Counted from the stretch's first letter, positions 1 through 13,514 are shown. The stretch is DNA of 64,000 bases from Adiantum capillus-veneris (GCA_014529385.2 CM043950.1:73008435-73072434); one strand, 5' to 3'. Numbers and translations are program-made. Notes: generated from the letters alone by a model not told the origin.

Positions 1-2
1 TC

Positions 3-167
3 TTCTTCTACTCACACACGTATGTAGTGCCGCCCTTGAAGGATGGATATGGTAAGCTCATTGTTGTTGAAAAACCTTCATTACTGAGTCCGGAATGGCC
101 ACAACCCAATTTCCACTTTTGGCATTGGCTACCCCGGCAAGGTCATGACACGCGTAGCTCTTTGTGA
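3..167 (+). CDS. Possible C-terminal end of an unknown ORF at the window edge
   Basis: A frame open from the left edge ends at a TGA at 165-167 and gives about 54 residues. The peptide looks protein-like, with LIVVEKPSLL and a Trp/Pro-rich NFHFWHWLP stretch, but I recognise no family. The start lies outside the window. It could be the 3' end of a gene or a chance frame. Its orientation is opposite to the gene at 734-2645. Confidence 0.2.
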   Translation, partial: FFYSHTYVVPPLKDGYGKLIVVEKPSLLSPEWPQPNFHFWHWLPRQGHDTRSSL

Positions 168-733
168 AGCCCTGGGGGTGGCAGTGCCCAAGCTATGGCT
201 GCTTCTGTACCTACATCCATTCTACCCAACGCTATAGAACATCGTAGAGAGGTCACAAAGCGCCTCCTGTCAAAAGATCGTTAGACAGATGTACAAGCTT
301 TTAAATGAAAATTATCTATATTCTCCATGATCTTTTGCAAAGTTCAATTTATTGTTTTGTTCATATTCAGTGACAAGGCAAAGTGTTTGAAAGTTGATTT
401 TGTACATTGAAAAAAATTTGTCCAAATAATAACATATAATAGCTTTTTTGGTTCTAGCTATGCCCTATCATTGACATTTCATGCAATTCTCTATGTGTCC
501 ACAAGGCAACGATATTTAGCCCTGCAAGCCTGCTGTCTGGCCAAATCTTGTTGTCTTGTGGACATCACCGATTTGACAAGTTTTGCAAGTTTTTGGCAAA
601 TACAAAGCAAACATTTTACATTATGGACAATTTCAAGCCAACCAATTCGGACACTAGTTGGGCCACTTCCTGAGGGCTTGCATGTTCTTCTCTACAACAA
701 TGGAGGTGTTGGTCCCATGACAACCTATTTAAT
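168..733. other. Non-coding stretch, nothing recognised
   Basis: AT-rich DNA separating the edge ORF from the minus-strand gene at 734. A short plus frame at 471-737 has no recognisable content. I see no repeat or RNA gene here. Confidence 0.4.
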
Positions 734-2645
734 TTAAGAGCCCTTCCACTTTTGAGCATCAAACAACCTCTCCACAGGATTCATTGTAAAGGCATAATCA
801 ATATGAAGCTTTAATAAACAATCAAACATGCACATAAAATCATGAAGTGTGCAAACATGCACATTTTTGAGAAGGAAACTAATTATAGGGTTCCATTCAC
901 TGTCTTTTGTGGCACGATTGGGCTCCTCCACCATAGGATATTGTAGAACCAAATGCTCCCACACACGTGTAATTTGTGAATTGTCATCTTCTTCTGTTTT
1001 GTCGACCATTACGATCTTGATTGCATTCCCCTTATAGCCCTTAATGCAAAATGGACAAGGATACAAAGCTCCTGCCCCTTGTTTGCACCTTATAATGCAC
1101 TTGATTGTTTTAAAATTACCACCTAAGTGCCATTCAACTTCATACTTCCCTATGCTATCTACTTGGAGTTTTTCCCCAACTAGTTGTGCCTTAATAACAT
1201 CTGTTATCCACGGAATGCGTTCAAAAATCCAAGCAAGCACTCCATGGGTCTCCTTGGGAACCTTAATAGAACCAAGCCACCAAATTTCTTTCTTCAACTG
1301 CACACTAAAAGATGGTGCACAATCCCCATTCAAAGCTGTACGTATTGCATGAAATAATGCCTTGTTCATGAGAGTAATACTTATCCTTTCTAATATTTGT
1401 TTCTTCACAATTTGACACTTTTCTAGCTTGAGCACAAACACCAACTTTGAGCTTAGCACTAGAAGATGTCCAAAATAACATAAGGAAAACCATAATTGAA
1501 AAAAAGACTGCATTATTGTAGCCTCACCATTAGGTGGTACACTATAAAAATGTATCATTGACATTTGAAGCCTTCTCAAATCAACAAAAATATTATTTGA
1601 CATTGAGTAAGGAAATCCCTTGCCCACACTGTCTGCACCTACGCTTGCATTGGTACGTTTGTTAACTCCTTTGGGACGCTTGGTAAAGATAGACGAAGGC
1701 ATTATCTCCTCTATGTGAAAATAGCCTCCTATTCAAAAGTACACGTCTTCGTTCAAGTCCTTCTTACCAAGATTGACCTTAAGTGGTATAGGAAAAACAT
1801 TCTAAGTAATTCCTCTTTCCCTTAAAAAATTCTTAAGGAGACCATATAAGGCAATGTATCCCTTAGTACTAATTCGAACTTCATCACAAGCCTTTTGTAC
1901 ATCAACATCGCTCACAAGATTTGAAAACTTTCGCATCACCTCCTTTGTGATAGCATTGTTTAATTGTTCAGAATTTGGTGCTTGTAAAAGGGCTACAACA
2001 TCCAATTTCTTGAGGCACAAATGGATGCGATCCTCCTCGATATGGCCACCACACAACTCTTGGATAAAATTCCTACAAGAATGACAAAAACATTATTACA
2101 AAAATCCTACAAGAATGGAAAGATTGGAGCGTAGCAAAATGTACCTTGTAGCTGTAACCCTTATTTTTCTAGCACCACCTTCGGGGGCTAAAGTCTCTAT
2201 GGCGTTGAAGCTCCTCTTACGTTCCCTTGCATTTAAGGGTGTCTTTTCTAGATGCAGGATCTTATCTTCAAGCTTCACAATCTTAGCATCCTTCTGTTCC
2301 ACCTATAGCTTAAGAGTTTCCACTTCGTACTCCGCATGAAAGATCCAAAGACCATTGTGCACTATAATCTCCAATAGTCGACAATCGCTTGTAGTATCCA
2401 ACAAGACCTTGCTCGCCTATACCTACATATTGTAAGAATGAAGCAAGGCTATTGAATGTTGGGTACACATTGTTGGCATTAGGGTAGAGCCAACCATGCA
2501 CCCAAAGGTCCACATTGGTGTGACTTGTAGCACGGCGTTGTTGTGCAGTTTTCAAGTAATGATGCTTTGAGGGTGCAAAGTCCTTTGGCAACCGAACATG
2601 TAGAGAAACCATTTCCGAACTTGACAATCTTGTTGTGGATGGGAG
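734..2645 (-). pseudogene. Broken gene of an unknown, transposon-like family
   Basis: Four minus-strand pieces follow one another and appear to be one decayed gene. The first (about 2645-2310) carries an N-terminal block with NVDLWVHGWLYP and GLVGYYKRL. Next (about 2302-2096) comes a charged coiled-coil-like stretch starting EQKDAKIVKLEDKILHLEK. Then comes 2056-1802, with ELCGGHIEEDRI. The last piece (1702-734, 322 aa, ATG at 1702) contains WHLGGNFKTIK followed by YPCPFC, a Cys pair after an LGG block. From memory, an LGG then C-x2-C arrangement occurs in some uncharacterised eukaryotic transposase-like proteins; I could not check this. The pieces are separated by stops or frameshifts. The N-terminal block has a clear relative at 33180-33720. 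Function is unknown; a DNA-transposon origin is inference. Confidence 0.45.
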
Positions 2646-2700
2646 GTTTGTAATTCACATAGCTCCATGGCAAGGGGAATAAAGCTGGCCTCAAGGTAGA

Positions 2701-3160
2701 GTGGAGAGCTGTAGTAGAGGCACGGAGTGGAGAGGTGAGCTATGGCGTGAAGAGCTATGGAATGGAGAGCTTCAAGAGAGCTACAGACTGGAGAGGAGAG
2801 CTATGGAGTGGAGTGCTGCAGGAGAGCTACAGAGTGGAGAGGAGGGCTATGGAGTGGAGTGCTATAGGAGAGCTACGGAGTGGAGAGGAAGGCTATGGAG
2901 TGGAGAGCCATGGGGGGGAGAGCTGCAACAAACCTATGGAGTGGACCTGCAACAAAGAGAGGGAAGGAGGAAGCTATGGAGTGGAGAGCCATGGGGGGGA
3001 GATCTACAACAAAGCTATGGAGTGTACCTGCAACAAAGAGAGGGAAGGAGGAAGTGTGTGTGCTGAAAGTAGGAGAGAGAAGAGAGAGGTATAGGAGTAA
3101 GAGAGGGAAGGAGGTAGAGTGTGTGCTGAAAAGTAGGAGAGAGAAGAGTCAAAGAGGAGT
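2701..3160. repeat. Degenerate purine-rich minisatellite
   Basis: Imperfect tandem copies built around AGCTATGGAGTGGAG with GGAGAGCTAC interspersed (about 2701-2900). Longer units follow, each containing GCAACAAAGAGAGGGAAGG (about 2930-3160). The lack of stops in several frames comes from the repeat, so the overlapping open frames here are not treated as genes. Confidence 0.75.
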
Positions 3161-6100
3161 GAGAGAGAGAGGAGTGATTTTGGAGGGAAATAAAAAAAGG
3201 TGAGAAGTTTCATATTTTGCAGGTCTAGCTATGAGATTTTGAGAGAGAAAGTTGATTTTTGAGTATTTATATAGGTTGGGGAGAAGTTTTGAGTAAAAGT
3301 GAGTTTTTTTTAAATTTTTTTTTATAAAAAGTGTTTGTTTGAGCTGAGGCTATGGACGCCCTTGATGATGTGACAAAATAAAGGGGGGGAGGGTAGTTAT
3401 TGTCATAAGGACCACCACTCTTTTGGGTATCTAGCCTCCCTCCTTAGCCTCTATTTCAACCTACAAAAAACCTATGACAGCCTAAAAAAAGCCTATGAGA
3501 ATACCTTCATTCAATAGATTTGTCTCCTAAAACACACACACACTTTCAACCTTAGTCCCTTAAAATTAGGGATCCTTACAAGGCCCTTTTGGGGTTCATA
3601 TTTTTCCTAATGTTGTGGTAAGGTACAAACTTCAACATGGGCAAGGGGCTTCATTCGTGAAGGTTGTTAAGATCTTCAACAAAAATTTAAGTGAAAAAAA
3701 TGTTCTTCTAAGTGAAATGCAGTACTACATCAACTTTGGAGGCTTACCATGACAGAAGGGTGAAACGTTTTCAAAGTTAATCATTTTTCTCATAAGTAGA
3801 GGTCTTTTAAAATCTAAGCTCAAGAAAGGATTTTCCAAAAATATTTGTTCTATTATGAGATTGGAAGTTTTTTCAAAACCATGAAAGGAAACTTTTATGT
3901 CCTATTAGGTTACCTACCTAGTGTTAAAATGAAAAGATCCTCTAGCACCTGAAGTGTAATAGGACTAGTCTTTGAAGTTCTTAAAGTCGAAAAGAATGAA
4001 GCAGGGCATATCTTTCGTTAGCACGATTTGAAAGATTGTTGAATAGTCTATTAAATAGAGCTTATACGAATGAGTTGAGATATTAAGAGAGAACATATAT
4101 TCTTTTTTTTAAATAATACACTAAAGACGGATTTGATAAAGATTAATGAATAACAGATAGTCTGTCTATGAATAGTAAAATTGAGATTTTTATTAATATC
4201 AATGTTTTATATTTATGTGTTTTAGCTTAAAATACATGGGTAGGCTTGAAATAAGTTGAAAAAGTAGTGGAGACCCAAAAAAAGAGGTTTTATGAGTCGC
4301 GACCTAACAGTTGCGTTTTCAGCACTGCCTTGTAGACCAAACCTATTCCCGTCATTTTGAGTACCTGGATTGCTCTGTTCTGAGTTCTTTTGTAAAAGTT
4401 ATGATGAAAACAAACAGAAGGCAGCAGCAGTGTAGTATACACAGGGACAGACAGACATACAACATCATACAGTTCTCCCTACTATCAACCAAGAAGTGGA
4501 TTGTTTCTTCATGGTAGAGTATGGCAATTGAGATTATGAAGGTATATAATTATGTCTTTTAGTTTGATTATCATGTTGATTTGGTTGCACGAGAATGTTC
4601 TTTTGGCTATTCTGTAGGCGATGTAGAAATCAATGTGTGAAACAGGATTTGTGCAAAGTGTCATGATAGAAATCTAACCTTTACGGATCGCTTAGCGATC
4701 ACGTTCTTATATTATTCTCGCAGGTATACTTGGTGCAAAAATTGTGCAAGATTTTCGAGGAAAAGAAGGATAAAAGCACGATGAGTGGTGCGTTTGGGTA
4801 TCATTCACCGATCTCTCTTCTGCAAGTGCGAGTGCGAGTGAGACGCTGCATGCAAGCGAATTGAAGCTCGGGGGTGGTCAGGAGGTTCGAGCTCCGTACA
4901 ACGGAGTGCGCCCATATATTTTTCTCCTCTGTTGTATCAAACACTATCAATACAAAGATTTTTTACTTTGTTTTTGCTGTCTATCTCTATTATTCTGTTC
5001 CTGTGACATGAAGAGAAGCATGAGACTGCCACCAACACTAGAGGAGAAGCATGCAACCCATTGATGGAGATAAGAATGATGAGGGAAGCACATATTCCCT
5101 ACAATGCCCACTCTATGCCATCTCTACAACTGGTCAATCCTGTTTTGATAAGCACAAGAATCCTAATGCACAAAAGCCTCGTCTTTGCATCTTTGATTTA
5201 TTATTATAAAATGCAAATTTCTCTCCTTCACACATCAACTAACTCCAATTTCCAATTTTGTTGCATCGTCATTGGGGTTCAGAGAAAGGTTTTAGCGAGA
5301 GATGTTATGAAGCCTTGACGAAATTCTATGACATAAGGTAAGATGTACACCACTACTTTGTTTTTTGAATAGACACCCTTATATGCACACTAAAACAGCT
5401 AAGGCAAAGTAGTTTTATATAACGGAGAATTGTGAGGGGAAAAAGATAGAAGGGCATGCAATATAGACCTAGAGGAAAGGTAAAAGATATTGATTCTAAC
5501 AATCAAACGATCAAGTGTCTTTTGAAACAAATTGAGTGCTTCATACAAAAATGTGCAATACTAGTTTTGTTGTTGAATTGGAAGAATCTTGTCTCTTCCA
5601 CACAAATCTACAACTTGTTGTTGTTGTGTATTTCCATGTTGTTATTGTGATTCATTGTTAGTTCTTGGTTGTTCTTCATTGTTCACTTCATGTTGTTCAT
5701 TTTATTGTTTTTCTGTTGATATTTGTCATTGCCTTATCACAAGGGGCATGTCACAAGTGATCGATGTTTTGATCTTCCTCACCAAAGTACCACGAAAGTT
5801 AAATTCAAAGTGTGCTACTAAATCAGTAAGGGAAGGACCTATCACTTGGCATGTCCAATGACCATGTCCACTGGCCGTGTCAACTCTCATTAAAAGTGCA
5901 TAATGTCAAGATATATCGATAGTGACCAAAGTAAAACCAAATTTGTCATATAAATCAACATACTTTGCATACATTGATACAAGAAAAAATATTATCTTAG
6001 ACACTTAAGATTGTATACCTTTCATACAAATCAATTATCTTGGACCTACAATAGCCAAATTACAAAGAATTATTGTCCGACATAGATTCCCCCTCATAAT

Positions 6101-6217
6101 TGACGTAGCCAAATGATGTTCCTCCCCTTTAATTTCTATTGCCTTAGCTAATTTTTTAATAATACCACTCCCTAATCACCACTTGCGCATGAGCATGCTC
6201 CACTACCCTTTGGTAAT
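3161..6217. other. Intergenic DNA without a recognisable gene
   Basis: AT-rich sequence with short unrelated open frames (for example 4311-4517, 4861-5064 and 5589-5861). None carries a recognisable motif or shows homology to another part of the window. A short CA run lies near 3535-3542. I see nothing else I can support. Confidence 0.4.
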
Positions 6218-6222
6218 TAGGT

Positions 6223-6430
6223 TGAAATGTGGGCATGGGAACTCCTTCTACACCTAGTGCAAGTGTTGATGTGACACATAATACATATATGTGTAGCCAT
6301 TTTAAAAAGGCACCTGGAGATATGAGTTGCCGGATATAGGCTATGAAACCTCTTGTACATAAGCCCTTCCTTTTGTATATGAGTGACAACATATGCAATA
6401 AATATATTGTATGTACATTATAGTCTATAG

Positions 6431-6461
<31 letters not shown>

Positions 6462-6561
6462 CCCCCCCCACACACGACCTCCCCTTGTGTGCAACCATGG
6501 TTGTTCCACGCTTGAAACCACCTTAAGCTCATTGTTTCAATCTACCCATCCAATTCTTACA
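6223..6561 (+). repeat. Left (5') LTR of the gag-only element, about 339 bp
   Basis: Starts TGAAATGTGGG and ends TTACA. It matches 9022-9285 plus 10847-10904, including the shared stretch around ACACCTAGTGCAAG. It contains a CT run followed by a C run near 6431-6468. The preceding bases TAGGT form the target-site duplication. Confidence 0.85.
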
Positions 6562-6563
6562 AC

Positions 6564-6575
6564 TGGTATCAAAGG
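6564..6575 (+). promoter_or_regulatory. Primer binding site, initiator tRNA-Met type
   Basis: TGGTATCAAAGG lies two bases inside the left LTR. It differs from the common plant copia site TGGTATCAGAGC at two positions, so tRNA-Met priming is inferred. Confidence 0.75.
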
Positions 6576-8016
<1,441 letters not shown>

Positions 8017-8892
8017 ATGGAAGAGAAAGGAATCATAAAATTTAATGGGGAGGGTTTCCATGCCTGGAGAACTAAACTAAGGGGATACTTAATGAAGAAA
8101 ACATTATGGGCCGTAGTAAAATCATCTCTCAATGATCATGAAGGCACACAAACCAGGGCTTCTACCGCACTCAATCAAGAAAAAGATGAACAGGCACTTG
8201 GCATCATAATTACTGCATTCCATGACAATTATGTACATTTTATAGATGAGCGCACACATGCATATGAGGCCTGACAAGTTCTAGAGGAAAATGTTGGAGC
8301 TAAAGCAAAATGAAGTAAAGTTAGCTTGAAAAGGCAACTTTTACAAACTCACTATGCTTGAGGGGGAAGACATAGCCAGTTTGGTCAACAGGCTTAAAAG
8401 CATGATTACACAATTGACCTACATCCAATGCAAAGTAGAAGCAGGAAACAAAGTTGCAGTCCTCCTTAGTGCACTTCCTTCCAACTATGACCATATAGGC
8501 ACTATTCCTGAAGAAAAGGAACAAACTCCAACACTTCAAGATGTGGTAAGCTCACTTCAGGCAGAAGAAAGGAAGTAGAAAAATCCACCTACACAGACAA
8601 ACGAGGCTTTTATAACAAGAAAAGGCGAATCATCCATAGATTTTATATCATCTTCCAGCATCCAAAAATGCTATGATTGTGGTAAAATGGGTCATATTGC
8701 TAAGGATTGCTATATCAATAAATTATGTAGCACTTGTGAAAAGAAGGGCATTCTCCTTCTAGTTGCTATTCAAAAGTTCAAGATAGCAGTGGCAATGGTA
8801 ACAACAAAGGCAAGAATCCAGTGAGAGGAGCAACTCATATAGTCAAAGAAGAAGAAGCTAATGACAGAAAGGGGAAGCTTCTTTCGTTATAG
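8017..8892 (+). pseudogene. gag: Copia-type gag with two CCHC knuckles, frameshifted
   Basis: Starts at ATG 8017 (MEEKGIIKFNGEGFHAWRTK), the typical N-terminus of the Ty1/copia gag/UBN2 family, whose product packages element RNA in cytoplasmic particles. The frame is hit by stops near 8272 and 8328. It shifts near 8345 into the frame that carries MLEGEDIASLVNRLKSMITQL, a conserved gag helix region. A TAG at 8576-8578 precedes a first knuckle CYDCGKMGHIAKDC (C-x2-C-x4-H-x4-C, codons from 8669). A second knuckle (C-x2-C then H-x4-C) is broken by a one-base deletion near 8750. The frame ends TAG at 8890-8892. No protease follows. Inactive as it stands. Confidence 0.8.
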
Positions 8893-9021
8893 ATGTACTT
8901 TGAAGATCCGTTTCTACTTTCTTTAGTTCAAGGGGAGGTATTTTCATCATCCTATGTGGATAGTGTCATCTTGTGTGGATAATTGGGTCTTCATTATGTA
9001 TTACATGCCTAAGGGGAGGGT

Positions 9022-9229
9022 TGAAAGGTGGGAATGGGATCACCTTCTACACCTAGTGCAAGTATTGATGTGACACATAATACATATATGTGTAGCTATT
9101 TTTAAAAAGGCACCTAGAGATATGAGATGCCGGATATAGGCTATGAGACCTCTTGTACATAAACACTTCCTTTTGTATATGAGTGACAACATATGTTGTA
9201 AATATATTGTATGTACATTATAGTCTATG

Positions 9230-9285
<56 letters not shown>
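9022..9285 (+). repeat. Right (3') LTR of the gag-only element, first part (continues at 10847-10904)
   Basis: Begins TGAAAGGTGGG directly after the purine tract AAGGGGAGGGT and ends in a CT run at about 9233-9283. The rest of the LTR (GCTTCAAACCACCTTAAGCT onward, to TAACA) resumes at 10847 after the inserted solo LTR. The parts sum to about 322 bp against 339 bp for the left LTR. Confidence 0.8.
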
Positions 9286-9287
<2 letters not shown>

Positions 9288-10846
9288 TGTAGACAAAAAT
9301 AACATAGACGTAGTGAGAATTTCATTAGAATAGATTCGTAAGGAGCATAGCAAGAGTGCTTGGATGGAGAGATCAACAAATATCATAACACCTATTTAGA
9401 TTGGCATGCATGAACAATACTTCAAAAAGAGAAATAAATTAAGATATTCGCAATATTTGAGGACCGGATTTACATGGAGTCGGTCCCCCCTCCAAAAGGC
9501 TTTGTATTATAGGTTTCCCCTATCAAGGGATACATTTTACAATACAATACTTTGTGTTCCTTAAATAACTTGCTGGTGTAATGAAGATGAAAGCTTCAAG
9601 CACCAAGCTCACACTTATAAAATGCAACATCAATTCCCTCACGATCTCAGACCCAAGACCTCACACACCTTCGAAGATGGTGAGAGCTAGCGGGGTATGA
9701 GAGTAGATTGAGAGGAAGGAGTATTCTTACGAGAAAGAAGTATATATCCTCACATAATCACTCATAATAGCTTAACATAGCTAGTAATTAGCATGGTAGA
9801 GGAGATGAGCATGCATTGGAGCTTGGCTCTTCGTTGGATTTGCGTCACAAAGCCAAGAGTTGTTGGTGTAGGGCTCCCTTGTCACAAGCTTGGAGTAGAT
9901 GACGAGCTTTCCATTAAAGCTTGAGAAGGAGAGAGAGTCTTCTTTACTTCACACATGAGATTGTGTGAGTGTTTGTGTGATAATGCCTTGCCAAAATCAG
10001 CCCCCTCTCTCTTTTGGTTGACCCCTCATGATTTTTACTCATGCTCGCATCCCATTGGACCGTGCAAAGCTTAGCCAATGATAATTAAGAAGCATAAGTG
10101 CTAGCCTTGTGACATGTGTCTCCCTTTTCCCTTTTGTGAGAGCTTTAGGTAATTAAATAATTAAATTTAACTCTCATTGGACCCCTTAGTCTTCTCGCCA
10201 ATAGGAATCAGCCAAGCCATTGGGCTGCTGAATGCTCATTGGACCCCTTGGGAGACTATCTGATAGTCTTCTAGAGAGCTTAATTTCTATTGGTTCTTTT
10301 ATCAAGTGTTTCTAACTGCATTAAACTAGGTTTATTCTAGCCTAAGTATTATTGGTCCACCTCTATGGCCATCCAATAGGATTTGAATGCACCTTGGGAG
10401 AAACTGGGCTAGGGAGCTGACATGTGTCCCCTATTCCCTTTGTATAAGGGGAGCTTGCTAGAGTTTATGTGTTTCTCTCTCATCCCCTACACGAAAGGCT
10501 TGCCCCCTCCTATCTAGGGATATGTGAAGACTTTCTAGTCTTCACATAAGTATCCAATCTTACCTAGAGTGTGACCATTCAACATTACCTTTGAATTATG
10601 AACCTTAGCATTTTGGAAGTCTTAATGGGCTAAAACTTAAGGTCTTTGAATCCCATTTTTGCACATTTCTCTTGTGCAGATGGTCCCCCCTTAGGATCCC
10701 TATTTTCCTTCCTTTGGATCCCTACTGGGACCGGTATGCCAGCTTAAGCAATTCTAGATTTTTCTCCCGTGGTACTTCCCCATATTGAATGATCAGTTTA
10801 ACATGAGAAAATCATTTAGGAGAATTAGATATTAGTTATTATGACA
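9286..10846 (-). repeat. Solo LTR of the window's Ty3/gypsy chromovirus family
   Basis: On the minus strand it starts TGTCATAATAACTAAT and ends near GTCTACACA. It is homologous to 26049-27853 (plus strand) and more distantly to 60613-62292. No internal retrotransposon region accompanies it, so it is a solo LTR, which usually forms by recombination between the two LTRs of a full element. It interrupts the right LTR of the gag-only element. I could not find a clean target-site duplication: TCTTG on the left and TTCCA on the right do not match. Confidence 0.75.
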
Positions 10847-10909
10847 TTCCAAGCTTCAAACCACCTTAAGCTCATTGTATTAATCCACCCATTTAATCCT
10901 AACATAGGT

Positions 10910-11199
10910 GAGGAGAGACTCACATTTTGGTTTTTTTTCTTACATTAGCTCAATAATTGAGAATTCTAGTGATCTTTCCTTACTTTTTACATTAACACTA
11001 TCACATTGTGTATGAAATTTCAATTATTTGCGTACCTTTGAGTCATATTCAGCTTGCTTTATGACACTATTACTCCCATCATATGCATCATTTCCTTGTG
11101 CTAGTAAGATTGGACTCAAGTTAAATGATAGCTAGTCTCTTGACCTACATACCCAACTCTTGAGGTAGCATATGCAACCAAGCTACATCATGTGATGCC
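10910..11199. other. Short gap between two LTR elements
   Basis: Non-coding sequence between the target-site duplications of the gag-only element and the next element. Nothing recognised. Confidence 0.5.
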
Positions 11200-11204
11200 A
11201 ATAC

Positions 11205-11344
11205 TGTTGTGAGAGAGAGAGAGCATAGAAATAGAACCCCAAAGTGTCTAGAATACACACATGAGATGATGTATATATAGAGGGGACCTGGGTGCCATAT
11301 ATAGAGAAGCCATATATTGAGTAGCTTCACACATAATCTCAACA
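11205..11344 (-). repeat. 3' LTR (left copy) of the non-autonomous element
   Basis: Runs from TGTTGTGAGAGAG to ATCTCAACA. Against the right copy I count by eye about ten substitutions and a four-base indel, more than between the LTRs of the element nested inside it. Confidence 0.85.
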
Positions 11345-12009
11345 CCCCCGCTCAAATAAGGGTCCCTAACTGTGGATGAAAAAAACCTTGGTGGATCAAG
11401 GGAAAAACCCACAGCTCTATATACACCCACCATTATATTATAAAAATCATTGAATATACAAATGTTCACGAGGAGCTACATCACTCCTTTTACAATGAAT
11501 ATTTTATGAGGAGCTACATCACTCCTTTTACAATGAATGTTTTATGAGGAGTTACATTACTCCTATCCTATCAAATACAATAATGAATACAAAGGTTCAA
11601 TAAAGAGGTGTAAAGGCTATCGATTAGCTTGTAATCAAAAGTGTCTCCGTGAATCTGCTGTGTAGCTTGTCATCAATATCGCATCACCAAACATGTCTTC
11701 ATGTTGTCATCAATATGGCATCACCAAACATATCTTCATAAATCTATTATTGTCTCCAAGTTTGTCTTCATAAAATCAATTCTTTGATCAATCGTACATA
11801 GATCATAGACTCAAAAAAAAACATAGTCATGAAAATTATTAGCATCGTTAGTGAAATAATTACGTTCACAATGCCATAAGAGATGGTTCGCGACGCCACT
11901 CTTTTGATGACATATATACGCACGACAACATATGGTACATAAAGTATGAAGGTACAAGTACAAGACGTGTGATTACGTGATGCAAATGATATGTGTATTT
12001 ACTACATAA
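11345..12009. other. Non-coding interior of the non-autonomous element
   Basis: Contains the polypurine tract next to the LTR and a region similar to the 3' interior of the nested copia element. Between 11462 and 11580 there are three direct copies of an AGGAGCTACATCACTCCTTT-like unit. No coding frame recognised. Confidence 0.6.
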
Positions 12010-12400
12010 AACAACATTTATCAATGTAGTGATCAATGAATATCATCAAAGTATTAACAAAACATCATCATTGTATCAATAAAAATGAATAAATCATCAT
12101 GTTATCAACGAAAAGCATCATGATATCACCGAGAATAATCATTGTATCAACGAAACAACATCATGGCATCACCGAGAATAACCATGGTATCAACGAAATA
12201 ACATCATGGTATCACCGAGAATAACCATGGTATCAACGAAAGATCATCATGGCATCACCAAGAATAAATGGTATCAATGAAATATCATCATGGTATGAAC
12301 AAAAATCACCATGACCAAAGTACTAACAAAACATCATCATGGTACCATCAAAATCACTATGGTATTCACGAGAAATTATCAATAAAACGACGTAAACTAT
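12010..12400. repeat. Tandem array of a roughly 40 bp ATCATGG/CACCGAGAAT unit
   Basis: Successive copies alternate ATCATGGTATCACCGAGAAT with AACCATGGTATCAACGAAA, spaced about 40 bp. They are clearest at 12130-12260 and decay on both sides. The copies abut with no unique spacers. Confidence 0.75.
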
Positions 12401-12649
12401 ATCTCTTATAGAATAATTATACGAGAATCAATGAATGAGTATATCATATAACAAAAGATCATGTACCAACAGTAGCTCGATAGAATTTGGACTATCATCA
12501 ACGGCTCGGACTGAATCGGAACGATATGTAACTAGCTTCTACAACAAAGTTACGTCAATAACAAATATATAACTGATGAAGAAAAAATATAATTGAGAAC
12601 TTTTCAATTATGAGAAAAATCAAAAGCAAAAATTAAAATTTTGCTTTTC

Positions 12650-13371
12650 AAACATATTCGCAGTCCAAGACGATAACCCAAAATCGGTGCAGAATTTAGA
12701 GAAACTTGCTTCTGCAAAGTTATAGACCATGTCGATTACGATGGCTTAAGCAAATGTTTCTCATCGATTCCGATGCCTGCAGCGGCTAATTTTTGCAAAA
12801 TCTTTTTCAATCAGGAGAAAAATCAAAAACAAAAAGCGAAGTTGCTTTTAAGGCATGTACGCAGTCTGCGAACGATAACTCAAAATCGGTGAAGAATTTG
12901 AAAAAAAAAATCGTATGCAAAGTTGTAGACCACATCGATTCCGGTCCCTCTCACGGGTAGTTCCTGCAAATTCGTTTTCAATTAGCACAAAAATTAAAAA
13001 TATAAAACGAAACTTGCTTTTCGGACATGTACGCAGTCCGCGAACGATAACTAAAAATCGGTGCAGAATTTGAAAAAACTTCCTTCTGCAAAGTTGTAGA
13101 CCACATGGATTCCGGTCTCTTGCTTGGGTAGTTTTTGGAAAATCGTTTTCAATTAGGAGAAAACTCAAAAACAGAAAACGGAAGTTGCTTTTCGGGTACG
13201 TACGCAGTCCGCGAACGATAACTCAAAATCGGTGCAAAATTTGAAAAAACTTCCTTCTGCAAAGTTGTAGACCACATCGATTTCAGTCCATCTTGAGGGT
13301 AGTTTCTGCAAAATCGTTTTCAATTAGCAGAGAAATCAAAATTAAAAAGCGAAAGTTGCTTTTCAGGTATG
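12650..13371. repeat. Tandem array with a ~171 bp unit (left part)
   Basis: Units share GCAGTCCGCGAACGATAACT, TCGGTGCAGAATTTGAAAAA, CAAAGTTGTAGACCACAT and GTTTTCAATTAG. GCAGTC starts at about 12660, 12861, 13033 and 13204, so the later spacings are 172 and 171 bp. The next copy is at 18838. Removing the nested copia element and one duplication restores 171 bp spacing. On the minus strand the unit length is a multiple of three, which leaves a 106-codon frame open at 12848-13168. I do not regard that frame as a gene. Confidence 0.85.
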
Positions 13372-13514
13372 TGTTGAGATGTAGAGAGAAAGAGAGAGAG
13401 ACGAGACAAGAGACACACCATATACGCTCCCAAAGACTGATTCATATTGAGGACAAGATACAAATATATAGGTGAGACCAAGTTCAGTAGAGTGAGCCAT
13501 ATATAGCTCCAACA
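13372..13514 (-). repeat. 3' LTR of the nested copia element
   Basis: 143 bp, plus-strand TGTTGAGATG to CTCCAACA. It contains a GA-rich tract and is nearly identical to 18685-18829. Confidence 0.9.

Noticed and set aside
2701-3203. Overlapping open frames of about 105-121 codons in three frames
   Set aside because: All result from a purine-rich tandem repeat that lacks stop codons.
12010-12400. CRISPR-like array
   Set aside because: Copies are contiguous without unique spacers, lie inside a plant LTR element, and no cas genes exist.
12848-13168. 106-codon minus-strand ORF as a gene
   Set aside because: It lies within the 171 bp tandem array and is open because the unit is a multiple of three; no domain.
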